64,000 bases of DNA from Loktanella sp. (GTDB lineage: Bacteria; Pseudomonadota; Alphaproteobacteria; Rhodobacterales; Rhodobacteraceae), in NCBI GenBank assembly GCA_017390475.1, contig JAFPBO010000051.1, positions 62,001 through 126,000 on the forward strand, in the 5' to 3' direction. Of this stretch, positions 27,644 to 34,873 are shown in pieces. Below the pieces are notes generated by a model. It was not told where the DNA came from and searched no databases. It saw only the letters and a list, made by a program, of their open reading frames with translations. How positions within the stretch are numbered: the stretch's first letter is position 1; each line of letters opens with the position of its first letter. A program made the position numbers and the translations under genes.

Positions 27644-28045
27644 TTATCGCAGTTCCGAGATTGATCGCTGGGTGCCATCTGATCCGAGGAACTTCCAGTT
27701 GCCATTCCAGACGTTTTCGTTGCCGTCCACGATTGACTGGTTGAGCTGGTTGAGCGTCGGAAAGCGTTCTCCGGTGTCCAGCCTGACCCACTGGCTGCCT
27801 TCGACCACGCCCTTGTATTGTTTGCGCTTGTAGTTGCGGAACACTTCGAAACCCTCCGCGAAATGGACGCCGCTTCGCCCATCGGTGAGGCCCTTGCCCT
27901 TTTGCGCCGGTTCGCTTGGCTTGGCGTCGGTTTCCCCGCATTTGAGCACACGGCTGAGGATGGCATCCTCTGTGTCTTCCCCTGCCTGCCTCTGGGCCCA
28001 GATGGCCGCAAAAACTGCCGTCGAGACTGAGATTGTTCTATTCAT
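27644..28045 (-). CDS. small protein, RAMA/DUF2924-like C-terminus, unknown role
   Basis: A 133-residue protein. The first 35 residues (ISVSTAVFAAIWAQRQAGED) resemble short ribbon-helix or SeqA-N-like dimerisation modules. The C-terminal 60 residues (YKRKQYKGVVEG, then RFPTLNQLNQSIVDG and VWNGNWKF) have the pattern of RAMA-type domains, in which a tryptophan-containing WNG..W segment ends the fold. A strong GGAGGAAG precedes the start. It is divergent from the serine recombinase gene and shares a palindromic region with it. The domain call is tentative. Confidence 0.6.
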   Translation of the reverse strand: MNRTISVSTAVFAAIWAQRQAGEDTEDAILSRVLKCGETDAKPSEPAQKGKGLTDGRSGVHFAEGFEVFRNYKRKQYKGVVEGSQWVRLDTGERFPTLNQLNQSIVDGNENVWNGNWKFLGSDGTQRSISELR

Positions 28046-28078
28046 CGCTTCCTCCGATTCTGCTTACCCCCTATAAGT

Positions 28079-28098
28079 AGCAAATAGTGCTATTTGCT
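28079..28098. promoter_or_regulatory. 20-bp palindrome in the divergent promoter region
   Basis: AGCAAATAG-TG-CTATTTGCT is a perfect inverted repeat (9-bp arms) between the start of the small protein (28045, minus) and the recombinase (28115, plus). Its position overlaps where both promoters must lie, so it is a likely operator or recombinase binding site. Confidence 0.6.
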
Positions 28099-28114
28099 GC
28101 AAGAGGAGAATTCG

Positions 28115-28711
28115 ATGAGAAAGGCTGCGATCTATGCCCGGGTTTCTACCGGCGAACAGACGCCCGAAAATCAACTTATCCGCCTGCGGGAGGTGGCAGA
28201 GCGCGCGGGTTGGGCGGTTAGTTGCGAATATGTCGAGACGGCATCCGGGGCCAAGCGCGAGCGCCCGGCGCTGGACGCGATGATGAAGGATGCCGCGCGC
28301 CGCCGGTTCGACGTGGTGATGGCGTGGGATGTGTCGCGCCTCGGGCGATCCCTGCGCGATCTGGTGGACCTGTTCGAGACGCTGCGCAGCGTCGGCTGCG
28401 ACCTCTTTCTGGAACAGCAGGCGCTTGACACATCGACACCGGCGGGCCGCGCCCTGTTGCAGATGTCGGGCGTGTTTGCCGAGTTCGAGCGCGCCATGAT
28501 CGTTGAGCGCACGAAGGCCGGGATGGCCCGCGCCCGGGCCAATGGAAAGCAGATAGGTCGTGCCCCGGCGTCTGATGCGCTGATCGACGCGATCCGCGCC
28601 CTGCGCGCGGACGGGATGGGGATGGACCGGATCGCGCGGCACCTGAAATGCGGCAAGGGCCTGTGCCAGCGGGTTTGCCAAGAGTTTGACAAGGAGAAGG
28701 AAGATGGATGA
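28115..28711 (+). CDS. serine recombinase (resolvase/invertase family)
   Basis: A 198-residue small serine recombinase. IYARVSTGEQ gives catalytic Ser11, and the family core continues with DVVMAWDVSRLGRSLRDL, GRALLQMSGVFAEFERAMIVERT and a C-terminal HTH (ADGMGMDRIARHLKCGKG). The ATG at 28115 is preceded by AAGAGGAGAA. In small elements such enzymes resolve dimers or flip a segment; no paired inverted or res sites other than the palindrome upstream are obvious. It overlaps the next gene by 8 bp. Confidence 0.9.
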   Translation: MRKAAIYARVSTGEQTPENQLIRLREVAERAGWAVSCEYVETASGAKRERPALDAMMKDAARRRFDVVMAWDVSRLGRSLRDLVDLFETLRSVGCDLFLEQQALDTSTPAGRALLQMSGVFAEFERAMIVERTKAGMARARANGKQIGRAPASDALIDAIRALRADGMGMDRIARHLKCGKGLCQRVCQEFDKEKEDG

Positions 28712-29237
28712 AGACAGGTTTGACGCGGTGGCGCGCCGCGTGTCGGACGGCACCCCCGGCGGTCCGGCCTACCGCGTCGGTAAGCGCGGATTGAAGATAG
28801 TGGAGGAACTGGCCGCGCGCGGCGTTGCCGAGGCGACGATGGCCAAGGCTCTGCGGATGGGCAAGGACGCCTTCCGCGCTGCGAAGCGACGCGACCCTGC
28901 GGTGCAGGAGGCCATCGACCGGGGCCGCGCGACCGAACACGACAAGCTCGTGGGCGTTCTGCATGACCTTGCGATGGCGGGCCAGTATGTCCCGGCGATG
29001 TTCCTCTTGAAGGCCCGCCACGGATACCGCGAGGGCGAACAGGTTGGGGTGAACGTGAACATTGACACCGGCGGCGTGATCGTGGTGCCTGATAAGATGA
29101 GCATGGAGGAGTTCCTTGAGGCCCAGCGGCAGGCGGGCCTGTATGACAGCCCGATCCGGCCCGACACCGTGGAGCGCATCCCTGGCCAGAGAACTATTGA
29201 GGCGGTACTGGACCCTGAGACGCGGCGGGGGGATTGA
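28704..29237 (+). CDS. terminase small subunit-like protein
   Basis: A 177-residue protein. It begins with a helix-turn-helix (ELAARGVAEATMAKALRMGKDAFRAAKRRD), followed by a helical segment (EHDKLVGVLHDLAMAGQYVPAMFLLKARHGYRE) characteristic of phage TerS-like/phBC6A51 proteins, and a beta-rich, Val/Ile-rich tail. AAGGAGAAGGA precedes the ATG. No large terminase gene is present in the element. Satellites use a private TerS to redirect a helper phage's packaging motor, which would fit, but this is inference. Confidence 0.7.
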   Translation: MDEDRFDAVARRVSDGTPGGPAYRVGKRGLKIVEELAARGVAEATMAKALRMGKDAFRAAKRRDPAVQEAIDRGRATEHDKLVGVLHDLAMAGQYVPAMFLLKARHGYREGEQVGVNVNIDTGGVIVVPDKMSMEEFLEAQRQAGLYDSPIRPDTVERIPGQRTIEAVLDPETRRGD

Positions 29238-29455
29238 AGTGTTCCCAATAACTAATCGGCACTCCAATCTCATTTACCACCATAAGAAAATAATGCAGCC
29301 AATCTTTATTTTTTCAAGGCACAGGAGAAATCGAAAATATTCGGCCACTAAGCGTTATGGGGCATGTCAGTTGTTGAGTTGTGGGTATTTTTTTATTTGA
29401 CGATTAACACAATCTGTTGACCTAAAAATGTGAGATGTAAGCTTAGCAACACCAG
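29238..29455. other. AT-rich intergenic region
   Basis: After the TerS-like gene, base composition changes abruptly to strongly AT-rich and stays so through the next gene to about 30770. I see no gene here. The change marks a recent insertion of foreign cargo. Confidence 0.6.
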
Positions 29456-30679
29456 TTAAATATCGTCTGCATTCAAGATTATCTTTTTCCATACTTCATC
29501 ATTGAACTGCCCACGTTTAACAATGGCAGAAAGAAGATCACAGCAGATTTTATCATATTGAGAAATTTCGGCCTTCTGACGCATTAAGTCATCTTTTTCT
29601 TTTGATTTCCAAAACCTTCCACTATGCACGGACGACGATCTTCTATTATATAAATTTTTTACCGCATCAAAAGTTGCAACTCTAGTTGATGGACCCCCAT
29701 CAATAAGCCATGCTGCCCTTGTAGCAAGCTTATAGCTTATCTCGGCGTTGTCATTGCTATTTGCCATTAGGAGGATCTCCGCGCAGATACCCAAATCAAT
29801 TGCCTGATCCTCTGGGTTTCGTCTAAGTCTTGCGCTTTGCAAACGACTCAGAGCCAACAAGACACGCTTATCAGCCGTTGACAAAAAATCAAAGAAAGTT
29901 GCTATCTTCTCAGCATCGAGAACCGTAGCCTTCCTGCCCCAAACTGGAATAGTGTGCCCGCTAGACCAGCCTGCACATCCCGAGCTCAACCAGCCTGGGT
30001 CGGCCACCACACTATAGGCTTGTTGGAATTGAATAGGTCCATCGGATGCGACTAGAATTGAGAAAAGTGCAGCCCTCCAGTAATCATAAGTTGTCGCATC
30101 TGACATTAGTCTGCTTCTGGGGTCATTTGTATCGTCGATATCGATAGATTCACTTAATATCTCAAAAGAAAGTTGTCGGGTGCGCACTAAGGCCGCGCTA
30201 GGTTGGCTTTCATGAGAGTGAAATATACTAGATTTAGAGAGTACTTCTGGAGGAAAATCAAATTTAGTTACTTCAGAGATTGGTAAAATTTTCAAGCTCT
30301 CGGACACATCTATTATTTTATCTGTTTCAATCCCACTCAAAAGTCGAACTTCCATAAAATTAAGCTTCATGTCCTGCACTAGAGAAATAAAGCTAGTAAC
30401 CACAACATCGGCTGGAAATAGTCTTGCGCGGAACATAAGTCGGCGAGCAATAGTTGAAATTTTTATTAATTCCATTCTTCCAGGTATATAAAAATATTGA
30501 CCGTCAAGATTGGCAAATACCGGAATTGACTCCAGTACTTTAATCAAAGGTTCACATGACTTGTCTGAAAATTTGTTACTGTTAGAATCACAGATAAGCT
30601 TATCATCTGGCAAATCCTGTAAAGATCGCTGCGAGGATTCTATCAAAGCTAATTTAAATATTTCAAGTTCTTTTATCAT
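29456..30679 (-). CDS. ApeA-like HEPN protein, probable anti-phage effector
   Basis: A 407-residue protein encoded by DNA far richer in AT than all surrounding genes. The C-terminal third (residues about 290-390) looks like an ApeA-type HEPN domain: AIDLGICAEILLM, a helix with LATRAAWLIDG, then NLYNRRSSSVHSG. The last contains the HEPN ribonuclease motif R-x4-H (Arg347, His352). The N-terminal two thirds resemble no domain I can name and would be the sensor. ApeA-type proteins abort infection by RNA cleavage. No signal peptide or membrane segment is seen. Family call is moderately sure; function is inferred. Confidence 0.65.
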   Translation of the reverse strand: MIKELEIFKLALIESSQRSLQDLPDDKLICDSNSNKFSDKSCEPLIKVLESIPVFANLDGQYFYIPGRMELIKISTIARRLMFRARLFPADVVVTSFISLVQDMKLNFMEVRLLSGIETDKIIDVSESLKILPISEVTKFDFPPEVLSKSSIFHSHESQPSAALVRTRQLSFEILSESIDIDDTNDPRSRLMSDATTYDYWRAALFSILVASDGPIQFQQAYSVVADPGWLSSGCAGWSSGHTIPVWGRKATVLDAEKIATFFDFLSTADKRVLLALSRLQSARLRRNPEDQAIDLGICAEILLMANSNDNAEISYKLATRAAWLIDGGPSTRVATFDAVKNLYNRRSSSVHSGRFWKSKEKDDLMRQKAEISQYDKICCDLLSAIVKRGQFNDEVWKKIILNADDI

Positions 30680-31062
30680 ATTTCACCTTGAAGTTGCTAT
30701 GCCGTGGGTTGCAGCTCTACTCTGAATTAAACATGTCGAGCAGTTTTTCAAATTAGTAACTATGCTCAACCGGGAAGCATATCAGGAACAAGATTACATC
30801 AAGGTCTGCGGACTTGTCGATAGTTCAATTCTGGATCAGAGTAGAACGAGGCAGGTAATGTTTCTTGCGGTAAGCAATGTTGTCAAGCAACTGCACCATT
30901 ACATTGAAGTCCCTTCTGTTGGCGTCAGAGCATTAAATGAACAACAACGAATAGCGCTCGGCCTCCGCCACAACCCAAAGTATGGTTGCGCATCCGGGGC
31001 GATGGCGATCCTTACAGCGCAGTGGCAGCGCGTCGGCCCCCAAACTTTGATAGGACCGACCG
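30680..31062. other. transition region, no convincing gene
   Basis: This gap runs from AT-rich to GC-rich sequence. A frame is open from 30762 to 31085, but it changes composition midway, overlaps the next gene and has no convincing ribosome-binding site. The first 80 bp should contain the promoter of the HEPN gene on the minus strand. Confidence 0.45.
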
Positions 31063-31815
31063 ATGACCGCAACGCTTTCCCCTGACGACAATCCCCCGAC
31101 CTTGCCCGCCGCCGGAACGCTCTATGGCCTGCCTGAACTGGCCGAAGCAGTTGCCACTGCGATCCGGCTTGAAGAGAAGCACCGCACCTTGATCGACCGG
31201 CTTGAGGCCGCGATCCTGAAGCAGGCGCAGGACGCCGCCGACAGTGCCCGCCGCGCGGGGTTCGGCAAGCTCGATGCGCAGAACGCCGGAAGTAAGATGG
31301 GCGTGAAGGCCCGCAATGACGTTCGGGCCATTTCCGACGATGATCGCTGGGCGATCCTGCGCCAGCTCGACGCGCTCGCTTCCGGCTTGTCGGCTTCTGA
31401 GGCTCTTTGGGCCTCGCCTGTTGTCGCACTGGCCCGCATTGGCCTTGGCACCGACAAGCGCACGAACCACATAACGCAGCTTTCGGGTGCTGGCCCTGCG
31501 GAGTTGCGGACGGCGGCAGCGCTTGCAGCCGCCACGCTGGACCGGGTTCTGGGGGCGAGTGTCGCGTCGCTTCTGGACCGGACGCCGGTGAAGCAGCGGA
31601 TCGTGTCGCCGCAGGAACTGGCTGAACGCCTGATCGGAGAAGATGTGCGGCAGGCCCGGGCCGCCATCGCGGCGGTGAAGCAGGCGCACCAGCGGGCCCT
31701 GAATGCTGACCGCGAGTTTGCGTCGGGTCGCCGGAATGCAACGGCCCGGATCGCGTCGGCACTTGCGGACCGTGACGCTGCGAAGAACGCGGGCGAACCG
31801 GTGAAGGCGAAATAA
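31063..31815 (+). CDS. element-borne protein of unknown function, helical
   Basis: A 250-residue, Ala-rich, highly charged protein that looks mostly helical. The central part (DDRWAILRQLDALASGLSASEALWASPVVALARIGLG) and a C-terminal coiled-coil-like stretch (VRQARAAIAAVKQAHQRALNADREF) are the most distinctive segments. I do not recognise a family. The stop overlaps the next start (AATAATGG region), so the two form a unit. Confidence 0.6.
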   Translation: MTATLSPDDNPPTLPAAGTLYGLPELAEAVATAIRLEEKHRTLIDRLEAAILKQAQDAADSARRAGFGKLDAQNAGSKMGVKARNDVRAISDDDRWAILRQLDALASGLSASEALWASPVVALARIGLGTDKRTNHITQLSGAGPAELRTAAALAAATLDRVLGASVASLLDRTPVKQRIVSPQELAERLIGEDVRQARAAIAAVKQAHQRALNADREFASGRRNATARIASALADRDAAKNAGEPVKAK

Positions 31816-32195
31816 TGGATATTGTGTGGTCGCAGCGGATCGCTGAGGCATACCCGACCTTGTTCCCGCGCCGCCTTCGGCACGCCCACGTGGCCCTGGT
31901 CTCCTGGGCCGAGGAGGCCAACCCTGACGGCTGGCCCACACCCTCGGATGTGGAACGCTTCGCCCGGCTCTACGGTGTGCCGCGCGGCCCCCTCGGGGCC
32001 TTGGTCGGGATGTTGTCTCGCCAGCCAGTGAATGACCGGCGGGTAGTGGTCTGGGTCGATGCGGTCCGCAATCCCGATGCGGCGTATCCGCACCTGATCC
32101 GCCAGCACGACCACAAGGTGGTCCGGGCCTTCGGGTGGTTCTGCGCCACGACCGATCTGGGCTGGCTGAAACTGCGCGCGCCGGTCCTGCACTGA
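31815..32195 (+). CDS. element-borne protein of unknown function
   Basis: A 126-residue protein, starting on the last base of the preceding stop codon. It has the look of a small winged-helix fold (ALVSWAEEANPDGWPTPSDVERFARLYGVPRGPLGALV) with a Trp-rich C-terminus. No family is recognised. It is followed by a strong bidirectional terminator, closing this two-gene unit. Confidence 0.55.
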   Translation: MDIVWSQRIAEAYPTLFPRRLRHAHVALVSWAEEANPDGWPTPSDVERFARLYGVPRGPLGALVGMLSRQPVNDRRVVVWVDAVRNPDAAYPHLIRQHDHKVVRAFGWFCATTDLGWLKLRAPVLH

Positions 32196-32255
32196 CCCTC
32201 TGAGGGAACGGCGGCGGGGTGGCGCGTATGCGCCGCGCCCGATCCCACGAAAACA

Positions 32256-32288
32256 GGCCCGCGCCGATGATGACCGGCGCGGGCCTTT
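32256..32288. terminator. bidirectional terminator between convergent genes
   Basis: GGCCCGCGCCG and CGGCGCGGGCC form a perfect 11-bp stem around an 8-nt loop, flanked by AAAA on the left and TTT on the right. It lies between the stop at 32195 (plus) and the stop at 32300 (minus). Confidence 0.8.
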
Positions 32289-32299
32289 CGGGGTGCTAC

Positions 32300-32659
32300 C
32301 TAGAACGGCGCGTTTTCCCCGACCGTGCCGAAATCTGGGCCGCGCAGGTCCTTCGGGTCTACGATGTAGTAGCTTCCGAAATCGCCCTCGCGCACCGGCC
32401 CCAAGGGCACCTGATCGAGGGGCAGGACAATGTCGAGGTCGCCCTTCGGGTTAGTGAGCCTGATGAAGTGTTCTCCCTGAGTCGTCGCAAGCCAATCGAC
32501 GGCGCTTGCGCTGATCGCAACGCCACCGCGCGCGAGCTTGCTTTGGCACCAGAGGCACACCGCGCCGGTCGCGTCCTCGTATGCGAAGTGGCGACTGCCG
32601 CCCGGGCGGCGGTTGAACATCCGCGCAGTGGCGGCATCGAACGTGTTTGAATCAGACAT
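32300..32659 (-). CDS. element-borne protein of unknown function
   Basis: A 119-residue protein. It starts MSDSNTFDAATARMFNRRPGGSRHF and includes a CLWC pair that may bind metal, a KGDLDIVLPLDQVPLG beta-rich section and an acidic, Gly-rich C-terminus. The Met at 32659 is chosen because GAGGACACA precedes it. No family is recognised. Confidence 0.55.
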   Translation of the reverse strand: MSDSNTFDAATARMFNRRPGGSRHFAYEDATGAVCLWCQSKLARGGVAISASAVDWLATTQGEHFIRLTNPKGDLDIVLPLDQVPLGPVREGDFGSYYIVDPKDLRGPDFGTVGENAPF

Positions 32660-32923
32660 TGTGTCCTCCTGCAATGGAGGGCGCTGGCGGGCGGTTGCGT
32701 GGATTGCGACAGCCGACACACCGACGCCAGCACCCGAAGGGGTGATGATGTTCTGGTGGTCGGCGCCATGTTCGGTCCCGGTCTGCCCGTTAGGCAGCCT
32801 GCCTTAAGGTTTGATGGAGGGGTGTCCTCCCGCCGGTCGATGCTCCCGGGACTTTCCGGCACAGGTGGAGCCCAAAGGCCCGCTTTTCGCTCGACAAAAG
32901 ACTGATAGCAGAATCTATTCCTT

Positions 32924-32953
32924 CTGACAACACATTGATTTAGAGGGGATAAG
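32924..32953 (+). promoter_or_regulatory. candidate promoter of the non-coding RNA / reverse transcriptase
   Basis: CTGACA (32924-32929) and GATAAG (32948-32953) are separated by 18 nt and point towards the reverse transcriptase. A transcript from here would begin near 32960 with about 310 nt of non-coding leader. Both boxes are imperfect. Confidence 0.4.
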
Positions 32954-32959
32954 TGCGCC

Positions 32960-33268
32960 CAGAAGCGGCTGAGACCTTCGTGCGAACGAAAAATGAACAT
33001 CGTGCCCCTTGTGTCGAAGGCAAGGTGACCCCATATGTGTGGTATGGTGCCGAATTGGCGGCGTCCAGTTTCGTGTTTATACTGTCAAGGCCAAGTTCGA
33101 GGTCTGTGCAGATTGCGAGTTCCAGCATACGGGCTCCTTTCGCCAGCCACGCGGGCGGCTTTGCGGCAGTTCGGCAATACCACATTGCCAGTTGCCTCGC
33201 AGTATACGCGACCACGTCGAAGGACAACGCACACCGCAGAACGGCGGGGGCGGAGGTGTTAAGGGCTA
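32960..33268 (+). ncRNA. candidate DRT2-type template RNA upstream of the reverse transcriptase
   Basis: DRT2 systems consist of a reverse transcriptase preceded by a structured RNA of roughly this size. Here about 310 nt of non-coding sequence precede the gene. Between TGA at 33026 and TAA at 33260 there are 231 nt with no TAA, TAG or TGA in any + frame, although no family of proteins is recognisable in any of the three frames. Inverted repeats such as GGCGGC-TTT-GCGGC suggest folding. Boundaries are estimated and the call rests on the identity of the neighbouring enzyme. Confidence 0.55.
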
Positions 33269-34786
33269 GTGCGTTGGCCTGATGCTCCGTCCCCACTCGC
33301 GGAGGGCTATTTGGAAAGCGACTACGAGTTCGCCCTAGGCGACCAGAAACACTACCCGCATTTTGACGCACCCATCTCACGCCGGAATATCCGGCAGATG
33401 CTCCGCGATTTTGAAGCCGGACCAGATAGAGCATTCTACCCCTTTTTCCGATATGAGCAGTCTTGGCAACCATACCGGCTTGACGGACAGGACAAGCCCG
33501 AGCGCAAGACCCGCGAGATACGCTATGGCGCGCGGCGTGACGCTTATGTATTTGCGTTCTATCGGCGAAAGCTGGCTCGGCTTTATGAGACGCGCCTCGC
33601 AGAACTTGGCATCGCGGACTGCCCGATTGCCTACCGGCAGGTGAGGAAGGGCAACGGCGGCGGCAAGTGTAACATCGACTTCGCCAAGGACGCCTTCGAT
33701 GAGATTGATCGCCTCGGGGACTGCGTGGCCGTCGCACTGGACATCCGAAAATACTTTGAGCGGCTGGACCACCGGCGCATAAAGCGTGTCTGGTGCGACC
33801 TGCTGGGCGTCGATGAGCTGCCCGCTGACCATTTTGCAGTTTACCGCAACATCACCCGTTACCGAACTGTGGACCAGCGGGAGGTCTTCCGCCGCCTCGG
33901 CTTCTTTGGACCAAAGTTCGTGAATGGGCAGTGGATCGAAGGTTTCCTGCGCCCATACCGCGACGTGCCGAAGAAGCTGTGCTCGAGGCAGGAGTTTGAG
34001 GAGAAGATTTGCGGCAAAGGCCCGGGCGCGGGACCGTCGCTTGTTGTAGTGAACGAGAACGAATACGGCATCCCACAAGGCGCACCGATCTCTGACCTGA
34101 TCGCCAACTTCTATTTGATGGAGTTCGACACCGTGATGGCAGCCTATGCCCGTGAGCGCGGCGGCACTTATATGCGATATTCCGACGACATCCTGCTGAT
34201 CCTTCCCGGCGGTCGCAGTGAGGCAGATGCGGCCATTGATTTCGCCGTTGATGAGGTGTGCCGCCACGGGCCAGAGCTTCGGATAAAAGAGCAAAAGACC
34301 TGCGTTGCGCTGTTCCGGCGGGCAGGCGACCGGCTCGACTTCGAGCACATCCCACAACACCCTGAGGAGCCCAACAAGAACGGCTTTGAATACCTCGGCT
34401 TCCGCTATGATGGGCGGCGCGTCTATGTCCGCGATAGCACCATCTCTGGTTTTTACCGCAAGGTAGCGACGGCCGCAAACAGCGAGGCCGCGAAGCTGGT
34501 TGCGGCCAACCCAACGCGTGGCGCGGCTGAGCTGATCGGCGTGTTTGACTTTTCGCTCTTCTCGCAGCGCTTTGCGCGAGTGAAGAGGACGAAGCTGACC
34601 GACGACTACCGCAGTTGGACCTTCTATACCTACCTGAAGCGCGCATCGGGCACGTTCGAAACGAAGGGTGACCGAATCCTGCGGCAGGCCAGCGGATTCC
34701 CTGACTTCGTGCGCAGCCGCGTGGAGGAGGCGATAACGACGCGCGTGGCCAAGCGGCGCACTCCTAAGCCCGAAAATACCGCTTAG
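33269..34786 (+). CDS. antiviral reverse transcriptase, DRT2-like
   Basis: A reverse transcriptase of up to 505 residues. Catalytic motif A is AVALDIRKYFE (Asp158), the motif 4 region is GIPQGAPISD (residues 267-276), and the active-site YSDD is at 304-307 in MRYSDDILLILPGG. The N-terminal HYPHFDAPIS, GGKCNIDFAKDAFDEI and GFEYLGFRYDGR stretches are those I associate with DRT2 (UG2) defence enzymes. There is no maturase, HNH or retron NAXXH signature. The frame begins with GTG at 33269; TTG at 33311, preceded by GGAGG at 33301, may be the true start. It is the last gene of the element, next to the right attachment site. Confidence 0.8.
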   Translation: MRWPDAPSPLAEGYLESDYEFALGDQKHYPHFDAPISRRNIRQMLRDFEAGPDRAFYPFFRYEQSWQPYRLDGQDKPERKTREIRYGARRDAYVFAFYRRKLARLYETRLAELGIADCPIAYRQVRKGNGGGKCNIDFAKDAFDEIDRLGDCVAVALDIRKYFERLDHRRIKRVWCDLLGVDELPADHFAVYRNITRYRTVDQREVFRRLGFFGPKFVNGQWIEGFLRPYRDVPKKLCSRQEFEEKICGKGPGAGPSLVVVNENEYGIPQGAPISDLIANFYLMEFDTVMAAYARERGGTYMRYSDDILLILPGGRSEADAAIDFAVDEVCRHGPELRIKEQKTCVALFRRAGDRLDFEHIPQHPEEPNKNGFEYLGFRYDGRRVYVRDSTISGFYRKVATAANSEAAKLVAANPTRGAAELIGVFDFSLFSQRFARVKRTKLTDDYRSWTFYTYLKRASGTFETKGDRILRQASGFPDFVRSRVEEAITTRVAKRRTPKPENTA

Positions 34787-34787
34787 A

Positions 34788-34820
34788 GCCTTACGTGCGC
34801 CTTACTTTTCCGCCTTACGC
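34788..34820. repeat. candidate integrase arm-binding repeats, right group
   Basis: Three direct copies of GCCTTAC(G) lie at 34788, 34799 and 34812, just inside the right end of the element. The last copy with its flank (GCCTTACGCGAG) is identical to the first copy at the left end, and the 11-bp spacing of the first two copies is the same as at the left. Confidence 0.55.
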
Positions 34821-34836
34821 GAGAATATTTGGGAAT

Positions 34837-34872
34837 AAAAAAGCCCTCTAAGGCGTTGACCTTAAGGGGCTT
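34837..34872 (-). terminator. element-borne terminator for tRNA-Asn
   Basis: AAGCCCCTTAAGG and CCTTAGAGGGCTT (minus-strand orientation) form a 13-bp stem with one mismatch, followed by TTTTATT. It lies 5 bp beyond the tRNA 3' end, so the element supplies a new terminator for the tRNA gene it entered. It can also end the reverse transcriptase transcript from the other side. Confidence 0.8.
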
Positions 34873-34873
34873 A

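Noticed and set aside
27299-27941. Minus-strand open frames overlapping the repeat region
   Set aside because: They run through the iteron repeats and the small RAMA-like gene in another frame and have no start signals.
30762-31085. Open frame of 107 codons between the HEPN gene and the next element gene
   Set aside because: Its composition changes midway, it overlaps the gene at 31063, and it lacks a ribosome-binding site and recognisable motifs.
32953-33282. Overlapping open frames of 75-109 codons in all three + frames upstream of the reverse transcriptase
   Set aside because: Three simultaneous frames cannot all be genes, none shows protein-like features, and the position fits a template RNA; treated as ncRNA instead.
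33269-34786. Retron or group II intron interpretation of the reverse transcriptase
   Set aside because: No retron NAXXH/VTG motifs, no msr-msd-type inverted repeats recognised, and no maturase or HNH domain or intron ribozyme was seen.
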